Origin: CAYRUP01 sp964427485
GTDB lineage: Bacteria > Pseudomonadota > Gammaproteobacteria > DSM-16500
NCBI GenBank assembly: GCA_964427485.1
Contig: CAYRUP010000029.1
Coordinates: forward strand, 1 to 17,160
Direction of reading: 5' to 3'
DNA length: 17,160 bases
Shown here: piece after piece, positions 7,715-14,823 of the stretch
Layout of the letters: every line of letters starts with the position of its first letter
How positions within the stretch are numbered: position 1 is the stretch's first letter
Notes under the pieces: generated by a model
Databases searched by the model: none
What the model was told of the DNA's origin: nothing
The model's input: only the letters and a program-made list of their open reading frames with translations
Made by a program: the position numbers and the translations under genes

Positions 7715-9238
7715 ATGACCCAAATTGTAACTGCCAAAAAATCCTTATACCAGAAATATACCGATATTATGCCAACAGGTGCTGGCGCATTGTTTTTTAT
7801 TCAAATGTTTGCAACACTTGCATTTAGCGTTCTTTATTCTACGCTAGTTTTGTACACCACGAATCGCTTGCATTTGAGTGACACTGTCGCAACCGGTATC
7901 ACCGCTTCATTTGTTGCTTTTAATTATGCCCTCCATTTATTAGGGGGCTATATAGGCGGACGTTTCTTTAGTTATCGCAGTTTATTCTCATTGGGGATGT
8001 TTTTGCAGGTGATAGGTTGTGCATTAATATCCTTGCCTTCGACTACGCCATTGTTTTGGGGTTTAGCTACATTCCTGACGGGTGCTGGCCTCAATGTAAC
8101 TTGCATAAACTGCATGCTTACTCAGCTTTTCAAACCCGATGACAAACGTCGTGAAGCTGCTTTTTTGTGGAACTATAGCGGCATGAACGTGGGGTTTTTT
8201 ATCGGATTTTCTGTGAGCGGTTATCTTCAGTTACAAAATGCTTATCATGAGTTGTTTCTATTTGCGAGCATCGGTAATTTAATTGCGTTGTTACTGACGG
8301 CTTTCAAATGGAAAACATTGAATGACATCAACACCAGTTTTACTCGACTCAATCAATCTGAACGCTTTTCAGCTAATATGAAGGGCGCGTTTTTTATTTT
8401 GTTATTAGTATTGTCGTTACGTGTTCTTTTGAAAAATGCGCATATTAGTAATAGTTTGATTATGTTAGTCGGTATTTTAATGGCATTTGTTATGGCTTAT
8501 CTTGCCATCCAGCAACCCACACCTGAACAAAGCAAAAAAGTATGGGCTTATATTATTCTGGCTCTCACTTCTTTAGTATTTTGGACTCTTTATCAGTTAG
8601 CTCCAATGGGCCTTACTTTATTCATTGAGCGAAATGTGGATCGCAATTATTTAGGAATGTTGATCGCACCACAATGGGTACAAAATATTAATACGGTTGT
8701 TATCATAATAGGCGGACCGTTATTAAGTATATTATTCACTTCAATGCGTAATCGCGGTATGCAATTAACGATCCCGATCCAATTCGGAGTTGCTCTTCTC
8801 TTGATTGGTATTTCAATGGCGATATTGCCTATTGGAATATATTTTGCTAATGCGCATGGTTACGTCAATTTTAATTGGATTTTAGTAAGTTATATCTTGC
8901 AAAGCATAGGTGAATTATTTATTTCGCCAATTGGTTATGCCATGGTGGGACAACTTGCACCTGTTCAATTGCAAGGATTGATGATGGGAACTTGGCTTAT
9001 GATTACAGGTGTTGCAGCAACTTTGTCGGGATATTTTTCAAATATGGCATTGGGCTCGAGTAGCTCGACAGATCCTTTAATAACAAATCCGAGTTTTAGT
9101 CATACTTTTGGATTATTAGGCTGGGCTGCTATTGCAACGGGTATTGTTTTATTAATATTAATTCCATACATAATTCGTTTGACGCAAGAGAAAAAATTAT
9201 TAGCAACACAGCAAATAATTTCGCCTGCAGGATTATGA
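7715..9238 (+). CDS. Atypical POT/PTR-family (DtpA-like) MFS transporter
   Basis: The 507-residue multi-membrane protein matches proton-coupled oligopeptide transporters. The C-terminal half has QSIGELFISPIGYAMVGQLAP and GLMMGTWLMITG, lining up with DtpA QSLGELFISALGLAMI and GFILGMWFLTQ. The N-terminal half has GGYIGGRFFSYR at the family's GGxxGDxxxG site. The start is set at 7715 because GGAGG (7705-7709) lies 5 bases ahead; the ATG at 7700 precedes that site. Two family hallmarks are altered: the TM1 ExxER proton-coupling motif reads QxxAT (residues 30-34), and the aspartate of the TM2-TM3 loop is glycine. The TM10 glutamate (GELFIS) remains. Peptide transport in its usual proton-driven form is therefore doubtful; substrate unknown. 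It stands alone and converges on ttcA. Confidence 0.82.
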   Translation: MTQIVTAKKSLYQKYTDIMPTGAGALFFIQMFATLAFSVLYSTLVLYTTNRLHLSDTVATGITASFVAFNYALHLLGGYIGGRFFSYRSLFSLGMFLQVIGCALISLPSTTPLFWGLATFLTGAGLNVTCINCMLTQLFKPDDKRREAAFLWNYSGMNVGFFIGFSVSGYLQLQNAYHELFLFASIGNLIALLLTAFKWKTLNDINTSFTRLNQSERFSANMKGAFFILLLVLSLRVLLKNAHISNSLIMLVGILMAFVMAYLAIQQPTPEQSKKVWAYIILALTSLVFWTLYQLAPMGLTLFIERNVDRNYLGMLIAPQWVQNINTVVIIIGGPLLSILFTSMRNRGMQLTIPIQFGVALLLIGISMAILPIGIYFANAHGYVNFNWILVSYILQSIGELFISPIGYAMVGQLAPVQLQGLMMGTWLMITGVAATLSGYFSNMALGSSSSTDPLITNPSFSHTFGLLGWAAIATGIVLLILIPYIIRLTQEKKLLATQQIISPAGL

Positions 9239-9267
9239 TTAACGCGCACAGCTAAATATAAAAAACT

Positions 9268-9302
9268 CCCTTCTCCTAACGCAGCATGCGTTGGGAGAAG
9301 GG
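9268..9302 (-). terminator. Strong hairpin terminator of ttcA, part of a repeat
   Basis: CCCTTCTCCTAACGCA (9268-9283) and TGCGTTGGGAGAAGGG (9287-9302) form a 16-pair stem with one mismatch (A-C in the minus-strand transcript, a T-G wobble on the other strand) and a GCA loop. On the minus strand the stem is followed within three bases by a run of T, starting 22 bases after the ttcA stop, a classical intrinsic terminator. In the plus direction it is followed by GCTGGGGATGAGGGTGC with no T-run, so it may stop the transporter transcript less well. The sequence together with 9303-9320 looks like a dispersed repeat used as a terminator. Confidence 0.75.
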
Positions 9303-9324
9303 CTGGGGATGAGGGTGCTGCGAT

Positions 9325-10164
9325 CTAAAACAACTCAGACCCAAACACCTCTAATTCAATATCCGTCATTTTATGACTCATTTCCTGCTGCTGTTCTAAG
9401 TTTTTAAAATCCCAACGATTTCTATCCATAAGTTGGCTCAGCTTAACACTCGTTAATGCATGCAACATATTGCTGGGAACTTTGGGATTTTCTTTCGCCA
9501 GTTGCTCGATCAATGCCTTGACACGTTGTCGCATTAGATTTTCTTGTGAGCCACAGAGATTGCATGGAATGATCGGATAGGCTTGTTCTTTTGCATATTG
9601 AATAATATCTTTTTCTTGGCAATAAACTAAAGGACGAATGAGAATATGACGCTTGTTATCACTCAGCAATTTAGGTGGCATTGAACGGATTTCACCATTG
9701 AAAAAAATTGACATCAGTAAAGTGCGAATTAAATCATCCCGATGATGTCCCAGTGCAATTTTATTGAATCCATTTTCTTCTGCATAGCGATAAATAATGC
9801 CTCGACGCAATCGTGAGCACAAAGAGCAATAGGTGCTGCCTTCAGGAATTTTTGCTTTAACGATAGAATAAGTATCTTCAGTTAAAATTTTATAGTTGAT
9901 TTTATGTTTATTTAACCATTCACGCAGTCCAGTATCATCCCAACCCGGCTGGGATTGATCGAGCGTAAACGCAAAAAGTTCAAATTTATTATTGGTACGG
10001 CGCTGAAGCAATTGCAAAATGCGCAACAAAGTAAATGAATCTTTGCCACCAGAAAGACAAACCATGACGCGATCGCCGGTTTGAATCATATTGAAATCAG
10101 CAATCGCTTTTCCCGTGTAATGTAATAGTTTTTTTTCTGTAGCAGATTCTTTTTGCAAAGCCAA
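9325..10164 (-). CDS. ttcA: tRNA 2-thiocytidine(32) synthetase TtcA
   Basis: TtcA adenylates C32 of certain tRNAs and inserts sulfur using a [4Fe-4S] cluster. With the start chosen here it has 279 residues (E. coli: 311; the C-terminal tail is shorter). The PP-loop SGGKDS is at about 38-43, and the two cysteine pairs are CSLC (113, 116) and CNLC (201, 204). GEAIADFNMI-like and GHHRDD motifs are conserved. The frame stays open to a TTG at 10185, but AGGAGG (10178-10173) lies inside that extension, 8 bases ahead of the TTG at 10164, and the predicted promoter would start transcription near 10187. The TTG at 10164 is therefore preferred. The promoter overlaps the stop of the upstream YdjC-family gene. 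Confidence 0.92.
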   Translation of the reverse strand: MALQKESATEKKLLHYTGKAIADFNMIQTGDRVMVCLSGGKDSFTLLRILQLLQRRTNNKFELFAFTLDQSQPGWDDTGLREWLNKHKINYKILTEDTYSIVKAKIPEGSTYCSLCSRLRRGIIYRYAEENGFNKIALGHHRDDLIRTLLMSIFFNGEIRSMPPKLLSDNKRHILIRPLVYCQEKDIIQYAKEQAYPIIPCNLCGSQENLMRQRVKALIEQLAKENPKVPSNMLHALTSVKLSQLMDRNRWDFKNLEQQQEMSHKMTDIELEVFGSELF

Positions 10165-10193
10165 AGCACCACCCTCCTCGATCAAAGTGCTGC

Positions 10194-10221
10194 ATTATAG
10201 CATTGTTTCCTTTGATAACAA
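10194..10221 (-). promoter_or_regulatory. Promoter of ttcA
   Basis: Minus-strand TTGTTA (10221-10216), a 16-base spacer and a perfect TATAAT (10199-10194) form a good sigma-70 promoter. It overlaps the stop codon of the upstream YdjC-family gene. The start of transcription would be near 10187, just ahead of the GAGGAGG ribosome site. Confidence 0.6.
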
Positions 10222-11028
10222 TCGACTCAAAACGACGTTCGCTTTGCTGCAATCTGTCACAAATTGTTCGCTTTGCAAATACTTGAATTCATGGTAACGC
10301 GAGTGAGCAATAACATCCGCATCAGTTGTTCCATGTAATCCGGGATGACACATGATAATGCCTTGGTCTCTAATCTGATCCAAAAAACGGGGAAAAATAG
10401 TTGGGTAATAGGTTGCGTCGCTGAATTGATAAACTCCAGCAAATGAAGAATTATGTGCTATCTTGCGCTCTACAAGCGCTTTTTTAAAACTCGCTCCTGC
10501 TGTTAACAATTGTATAATCAAATTCTTAATGTAATACCGACTTCCTAAACGCAAAATGACGTTAGGATCATAAACACAACGGATGTAACTGCCCTGTTTT
10601 CGTAAACGCTCTTCATACACGTTTAATAAAACTTGGCGAATGACAGGTAATTGATGCACATGTTGGTGGCCATCAATAAAATCAGGTAATTTTCCCATTG
10701 CATTCTCAAATAGATCCAATTGAGCATTGAGTTCAGCCTTGATCGTTATAGGATTGAGCATTCGCCAATGGGCTTTTCGGAGAAGTTTAGCAAGCGGCAT
10801 AAACGGCTGTGATTTTGTTAAGGGTTGCCCTTCCGTTAAGTTAAAATGTAAACCAATATCAACTTTATTTTTAATAGGTTGCAACCAATGGGCATGTTCA
10901 CACCAAAACGGAGCCGTCGTCATGCAACTCGTTGCTGACAAACGATTTTTTTCTAATAATGTAATAATTGCTTGAGAAATGGACTGATTTTGCCCATAAT
11001 CATCGGCGCAAAGAATTATCTTTTTCAT
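10195..11028 (-). CDS. YdjC/ChbG-family carbohydrate deacetylase (NaxD-like)
   Basis: YdjC-family enzymes remove acetyl groups from N-acetylated sugars or sugar-lipids using a bound metal. The 277-residue protein shows the motifs in order: CADDYG with D9/D10, GLHFNLTEGQP with H61, DGHQHVHQLPVIR with D119, H121 and H125, and CHPGL with H228. Chitobiose (ChbG), hopanoid (HpnK) and lipid-linked GalNAc (NaxD) deacetylases all belong here. The divergent ArnT-type gene 10 bases away and the GT2 gene nearby favour a NaxD-like role on an undecaprenyl-phosphate amino sugar; this is inference. The start codons of this gene and the next are so close that each promoter must lie inside the other gene. No strong ribosome site precedes the ATG. 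Confidence 0.85.
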   Translation of the reverse strand: MKKIILCADDYGQNQSISQAIITLLEKNRLSATSCMTTAPFWCEHAHWLQPIKNKVDIGLHFNLTEGQPLTKSQPFMPLAKLLRKAHWRMLNPITIKAELNAQLDLFENAMGKLPDFIDGHQHVHQLPVIRQVLLNVYEERLRKQGSYIRCVYDPNVILRLGSRYYIKNLIIQLLTAGASFKKALVERKIAHNSSFAGVYQFSDATYYPTIFPRFLDQIRDQGIIMCHPGLHGTTDADVIAHSRYHEFKYLQSEQFVTDCSKANVVLSRLLSKETML

Positions 11029-11038
11029 ACTTAAAATA

Positions 11039-12766
11039 ATGTACGGGAATCAACACGTGTTATCAACAAACAAATCTAAATTAACTCAATCCTGGCTGAT
11101 TGATTTGTTATTTATTGCAACCTTGTTAGGCATCTTTTATGCGTTGTGGATTGGTGGTCATGCCCTATTTACACCTGATGAAGGACGCTATTCAGAGGTG
11201 GCACGTGAAATGGTTGTAACGGGCGATTACATTACTCCCCGCTTGAATGGGGTCGCTTTTCTGGATAAGCCCATTTTGTATTATTGGCTGCAAGTGTCTG
11301 CAATCAAATTGTTTGGTTTGAAAGAAGGCGCATTACGCTTTTGGCCAGCCCTCATTGGGATATTTGGCTGCTTAATGACTTACTTCGCAGGCCGTCAGTT
11401 ATTTAATCGACGCACTGGCATTTTATCGGCACTGATTTTAGCGACGAGTCCACTTTATTACGGCGCGGCACATTACGCTAACCTTGATCTTGAAGTTGCA
11501 GTCTTAATCAGTATGACCTTGTTATTTTCGGCGCTTGCTTTGCATAGTCCCTCGCCAACTCGTCGCACAATTTTATTTATTTTAGCGTATATATTTTGTG
11601 GTTTAGCAGCCTTAACAAAAGGACTCATCGGTATTGCTTTTCCAGCTATGATTATTGGTTTTTGGATAATATTATTAAATCGCTGGAATATACTTAAAAA
11701 TATGCGCTTAATTGTGGGCTTAAGTCTTTTTGCTCTGATCACTATCCCATGGTATTACCTGGTCCAAAAAGCCAACCCTGAGTTTTTGCATTTCTTTTTT
11801 ATTACTCAACAAGTGGCACGCTTTTTAACGAAAGGTGATTATAACAATCAAGCAGCCACCTGGTTTTATATTCCCATTGTTTTAGCCGGTTTTTTCCCAT
11901 GGTCCGTATTTGTCATTCAAGCCATAAGCAAAAGTCTCAAAGCGGTTTGGAACAATCGTCAACAACATACATTTGAATTATTTTTATTGATTTGGTTTGT
12001 TTTGATTTTTGTTTTTTTCTCTATTCCGAAATCAAAAACTGTTGGCTATATCATCCCTATTTTCCCAGCACTGGCGTTAATGGTGGGTCATTACTTGGAT
12101 AGCTTATGGGAAACAACGCGCACGAAAGGATTTTATTTAGGAATAATCGTTTTTATAGTTTTAAGTTTCCTCAGCGCACTTACAGCGATTATTGCACCCT
12201 ATTTCAAAGCATGGAATATTGCTACCCAAGCTATTCCTTATTTAACTTTCACTGCGGCTTTTTTTCTAATAGCTTGTGTCTGTTTATCTAAATTCTTGAG
12301 ATCTGATGCTTTCAGTAAAATTGTTTATAGTCTTATTGCTGTTGCGATGATTGGCTTATTAACATTAGCAGCGAGCACAGCTGTGATCAATGACAAATCG
12401 ATCAAACCTATTGCCGAAGTCATTAAACCAAAATTAACAGCTAACGATGAAATAGTTGCTTATTACAAATATTATCAAGATTTACCTATTTATTTAGAAC
12501 GACGTATTACGATTGTTGCGGACTGGAATGCGCCTGATATTGCAAAGAAAGATAATTGGCAGCGTGAATTATGGTACGGAATGCCTTTTCAAAACACAAA
12601 AGATTGGCTAATTAACGAAGACGCATTTTGGCAGCGCTGGAATAGTGACAAACGTTTATTTGTTCTGATGAACGAGAGTGCTTATTCGAATTTTCTTGCT
12701 AAAGCGAAAAATAGTGTGCGCGAGTTTGGTCGATATAAGGATGTGGTTTGGGTGAGTAATCGATAA
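11039..12766 (+). CDS. ArnT/FlmK-like lipid A glycosyltransferase (GT83/PMT family)
   Basis: This 575-residue integral membrane protein has many hydrophobic segments and the ArnT signature near its N terminus: DEGRYSEVAREM (D47, E48, R50) then TGDYITPRLNG and FLDKPILYYW. These line up with E. coli ArnT DESRYAEISREM and FEKPIAGYW. Such enzymes take a sugar from undecaprenyl phosphate and attach it to lipid A on the periplasmic side of the inner membrane. The donor sugar cannot be read from the sequence: L-Ara4N (ArnT) and galactosamine (FlmK) are both possible, and the neighbouring YdjC and GT2 genes favour the second. An in-frame GTG at 11057 is an alternative start; ribosome signals are weak for both. 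Confidence 0.85.
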   Translation: MYGNQHVLSTNKSKLTQSWLIDLLFIATLLGIFYALWIGGHALFTPDEGRYSEVAREMVVTGDYITPRLNGVAFLDKPILYYWLQVSAIKLFGLKEGALRFWPALIGIFGCLMTYFAGRQLFNRRTGILSALILATSPLYYGAAHYANLDLEVAVLISMTLLFSALALHSPSPTRRTILFILAYIFCGLAALTKGLIGIAFPAMIIGFWIILLNRWNILKNMRLIVGLSLFALITIPWYYLVQKANPEFLHFFFITQQVARFLTKGDYNNQAATWFYIPIVLAGFFPWSVFVIQAISKSLKAVWNNRQQHTFELFLLIWFVLIFVFFSIPKSKTVGYIIPIFPALALMVGHYLDSLWETTRTKGFYLGIIVFIVLSFLSALTAIIAPYFKAWNIATQAIPYLTFTAAFFLIACVCLSKFLRSDAFSKIVYSLIAVAMIGLLTLAASTAVINDKSIKPIAEVIKPKLTANDEIVAYYKYYQDLPIYLERRITIVADWNAPDIAKKDNWQRELWYGMPFQNTKDWLINEDAFWQRWNSDKRLFVLMNESAYSNFLAKAKNSVREFGRYKDVVWVSNR

Positions 12767-12767
12767 A

Positions 12768-12797
12768 AAATTTAGAACTCAAGCTAAGATTTTTTTT
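12768..12797 (+). terminator. Weak terminator after the ArnT-like gene
   Basis: AAATTTAG (12768-12775) can pair imperfectly with CTAAGATTT (12784-12792), and a run of eight T occupies 12790-12797 directly behind. The stem is AT-rich and has one bulge, so it is a weak candidate. The palindromic element 30 bases further may also block transcription. Confidence 0.3.
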
Positions 12798-12827
12798 GCT
12801 TTTTTCCTATGCATTTTTAGAGCTCTT

Positions 12828-12899
12828 ATGTCATCCTGAGCGCAGCGAAGGATCGCCTTATTATAATTTAGTGATCCTTCGCTGCGCTCAGGATGACAT
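12828..12899. repeat. Dispersed palindromic element, complete (copy B)
   Basis: Two perfect 27-base inverted arms (12828-12854 and 12873-12899) surround the loop GCCTTATTATAATTTAGT (12855-12872). The whole unit is the reverse complement of the copy at 7501-7573, differing only in the right-arm change noted there. It lies between the converging ArnT-like and GT2 genes, ending 31 bases from the GT2 stop. The short open frame across it, translating as CHPERSEGS, is a by-product of the repeat. Confidence 0.95.
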
Positions 12900-12930
12900 G
12901 TTCCCATGCGGTATGCACCGAGCCCCTTGG

Positions 12931-13899
12931 CTAATTATCAAAACCAACCTTGGTTTCGATAATGTATTTCGGACGTTGTTTTACTTCAGTAAATATCCGC
13001 GCGATATATTCACCCAATATTCCTATGGAGAGTAACTGAATTCCGCCCAAGAACATAACCGCAACGATAATACTCGGGAAACCCGGCAAATCTGTGCCGA
13101 AAATCAAGGTGGCTGTGACAAAATAAATTGCGTATAAAAGCGATACGAGTGAAACTAAAAAACCAACAAAACCCCAAACGCGTAATGGGATATCTGAAAA
13201 AGAAGTAATTCCTGTAATGGCAAGTTCCGTCAATTTTACCAAACCCCAAGAACTTTTTCCTGCAACGCGATCACGTACCTCAAAAGGAACCGCCACTTTT
13301 TTAAAACCAACCCAGGCATACAAGCCTTTCATAAATCGGGTACGTTCATTAAAACTATTGATTGCATTAATCACTTTTCGATCTAGCAAACGGAAATCAC
13401 CTGCATTATTGGGAATTTCAATTTTAGTAATTTGCGCCATCAACCAATAAAATAGACGTGCAAAGCCGCGTTTGATTCGGGATTCATTATCACGGTTTTT
13501 ACGCACACCATAAACCATTTCATAACCTTCGCCCCAACTCGCTAAAAATACCGGCAGTGTCTCGATAGGATGTTGAAAATCCGCATCCATTAAAATAGCC
13601 ACATCGCCAGTGCAATGTTCTAATCCAGCAGTCAATGCAGTTTCTTTACCAAAATTGCGCGAAAATCCCAATAACTTGATATTCAATTCGTGAGGGAGTT
13701 GCAGTATTTTTTGAATTGTCGAATCACGACTTCCATCATCAATCACAATAATTTCAAATCGATGTGCCATTGCTTGTAAACGAGCAGCCAATTCGGGGAA
13801 AAATAAACCTATGTTTGCCTGCTCGTTATATACAGGCACAATGCAGGATATAAAAACTTCTTTATTTTTAATGGCTTGCAATCTTTCTGGAATTGACAT
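12931..13899 (-). CDS. Polyprenyl-phosphate glycosyltransferase, GT2 (GtrB/ArnC/FlmF type)
   Basis: The family transfers a sugar from a nucleotide donor to undecaprenyl phosphate on the cytoplasmic face. The 322-residue protein has a GT-A domain (about 15-235) with SCIVPVYNE, VIDDGSRDST, the metal-binding DADFQHP (D105, D107; most relatives have DADLQDP), and NNAGDFRLLDRKV. Two membrane segments follow, about 243-267 and 275-298, then GEYIARIFTEVKQRPKYII, the usual ending of GtrB/ArnC-like enzymes. It lies 54 bases downstream of gloB on the same strand. Together with the nearby deacetylase and ArnT-type transferase it would complete a lipid A sugar route. Confidence 0.88.
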   Translation of the reverse strand: MSIPERLQAIKNKEVFISCIVPVYNEQANIGLFFPELAARLQAMAHRFEIIVIDDGSRDSTIQKILQLPHELNIKLLGFSRNFGKETALTAGLEHCTGDVAILMDADFQHPIETLPVFLASWGEGYEMVYGVRKNRDNESRIKRGFARLFYWLMAQITKIEIPNNAGDFRLLDRKVINAINSFNERTRFMKGLYAWVGFKKVAVPFEVRDRVAGKSSWGLVKLTELAITGITSFSDIPLRVWGFVGFLVSLVSLLYAIYFVTATLIFGTDLPGFPSIIVAVMFLGGIQLLSIGILGEYIARIFTEVKQRPKYIIETKVGFDN

Positions 13900-13953
13900 G
13901 TCAGCATCTTATCAATATTAAGACCACCGATTTTACCTGAGAAGAACAAACTA

Positions 13954-14724
13954 TCAAAATTGATTTTTCCAATTACGTAAACAAGTAAAAACTGCAATTG
14001 GCGTATCGAATGTTTGTTGAGCCTTATTTTCTGCGGCACGAATAACCGAATCGATATCACAGCGCAAAAACGGATTTACCCTTTTTTCATCGGCTAATGT
14101 AGACGGTAAGGTCGGATTATTTTCAGCTAATATAGCTTCTATCGCGATAATTTTATCCTGTATGAAATGATTATCCGGTTCGACATGTGCAGCAAATTTT
14201 AAATTTTGTAAGGTATACTCATGTCCGCAATAAAGTTTAATGTGCGGAGGTAACTGTAAGAATTTTAAAAGTGATTGATACATTTGGGCATGCGATCCTT
14301 CAAAAACACGCCCGCAACCCGCACTAAATAATGTATCGCCTGAAAAAACAAGTTCATCATTGTAGTAAGCAATATGATCTAATGTGTGACCTGGAATTTC
14401 CAAAATGTTTAATTTGATAGAACCACAAGAAATTTCATCATTTTCTTTAACAACATGCGAAATTTGTGGAACCGATTTTGTAGAAAATCCATAAACTGGA
14501 ATATTTTTCCACTGTTTTAGTAAACCAATTATGCCTCCTGTATGATCGGCGTGATGGTGAGTAATCAGAATTCCAGCTAACTGTAAATGCTCTTTTTGTA
14601 AATAAGCAAGCACAGGTTTTGCGTCACCTGGATCGATTGCCCAAGCCAATTGAGCAGTTTTATCGATCATGAGCCATATATAGTTATCTTTAAAAGCACG
14701 TACAGGAACAATCGTATTTGGCAT
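13954..14724 (-). CDS. gloB: Hydroxyacylglutathione hydrolase (glyoxalase II)
   Basis: GloB hydrolyses S-lactoylglutathione to lactate and glutathione, the second step of methylglyoxal detoxification. The 256-residue protein (E. coli: 251) has the metallo-beta-lactamase metal motif THHHADH (H56, H58, D60, H61), H113 in GHTLDHI, D130 in FSGDTLF and H168 in CGHEYTL. The substrate-binding stretch FSAGCGRVFEGSHAQMYQSL and the C-terminal glyoxalase II domain (NPTLPSTLADEKRVNPFLRC) are present. The gene is divergent from the coiled-coil gene at 14824 across 99 bases. Confidence 0.94.
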   Translation of the reverse strand: MPNTIVPVRAFKDNYIWLMIDKTAQLAWAIDPGDAKPVLAYLQKEHLQLAGILITHHHADHTGGIIGLLKQWKNIPVYGFSTKSVPQISHVVKENDEISCGSIKLNILEIPGHTLDHIAYYNDELVFSGDTLFSAGCGRVFEGSHAQMYQSLLKFLQLPPHIKLYCGHEYTLQNLKFAAHVEPDNHFIQDKIIAIEAILAENNPTLPSTLADEKRVNPFLRCDIDSVIRAAENKAQQTFDTPIAVFTCLRNWKNQF

Positions 14725-14756
14725 GTTAAATTCTCACTTTGAATTATCATCATATC

Positions 14757-14790
14757 GTTAATATATCCTTAAGAAAATACAGTATAGAAT
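14757..14790 (+). promoter_or_regulatory. PmrA-box-like direct repeat with -10 element
   Basis: GTTAATATA (14757-14765), two bases, then CTTAAGAAA (14768-14776) give two TTAA cores exactly 11 bases apart. The PmrA operator described for Legionella and Coxiella effector genes is a tandem CTTAATATT with the same spacing; the halves here match 7 and 6 of 9. A -10 like TATAGAAT (14783-14790) follows 6 to 8 bases later, as for response-regulator-activated promoters. The match is imperfect and the region is AT-rich. Confidence 0.35.
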
Positions 14791-14812
14791 AAATTAAGTG
14801 ATGTTATATTTC

Positions 14813-14818
14813 AGGAGG
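14813..14818 (+). promoter_or_regulatory. Very strong ribosome binding site
   Basis: AGGAGG, a perfect anti-Shine-Dalgarno match, lies 5 bases before the ATG at 14824. It is the strongest ribosome site in the window and fixes the start of the first coiled-coil gene. Confidence 0.85.
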
Positions 14819-14823
14819 GAAAT

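Noticed and set aside
11030..11038. CTTAAAATA upstream of the ArnT-like gene as a PmrA site
   Set aside because: Only one imperfect half-site is present, directly touching the start codon.
12796..13035. 79-codon plus-strand open frame (begins MLFSYAFLELLCHPERSEGS)
   Set aside because: It runs through the palindromic element and then antisense to the GT2 gene. The CHPERSEGS peptide is simply the translated repeat arm; there is no ribosome site.
13914..13922. Perfect single PmrA half-site CTTAATATT on the minus strand ahead of the GT2 gene
   Set aside because: There is no second half-site at 11-base spacing and it lies only 14 bases before the start codon, too close for an activator site.
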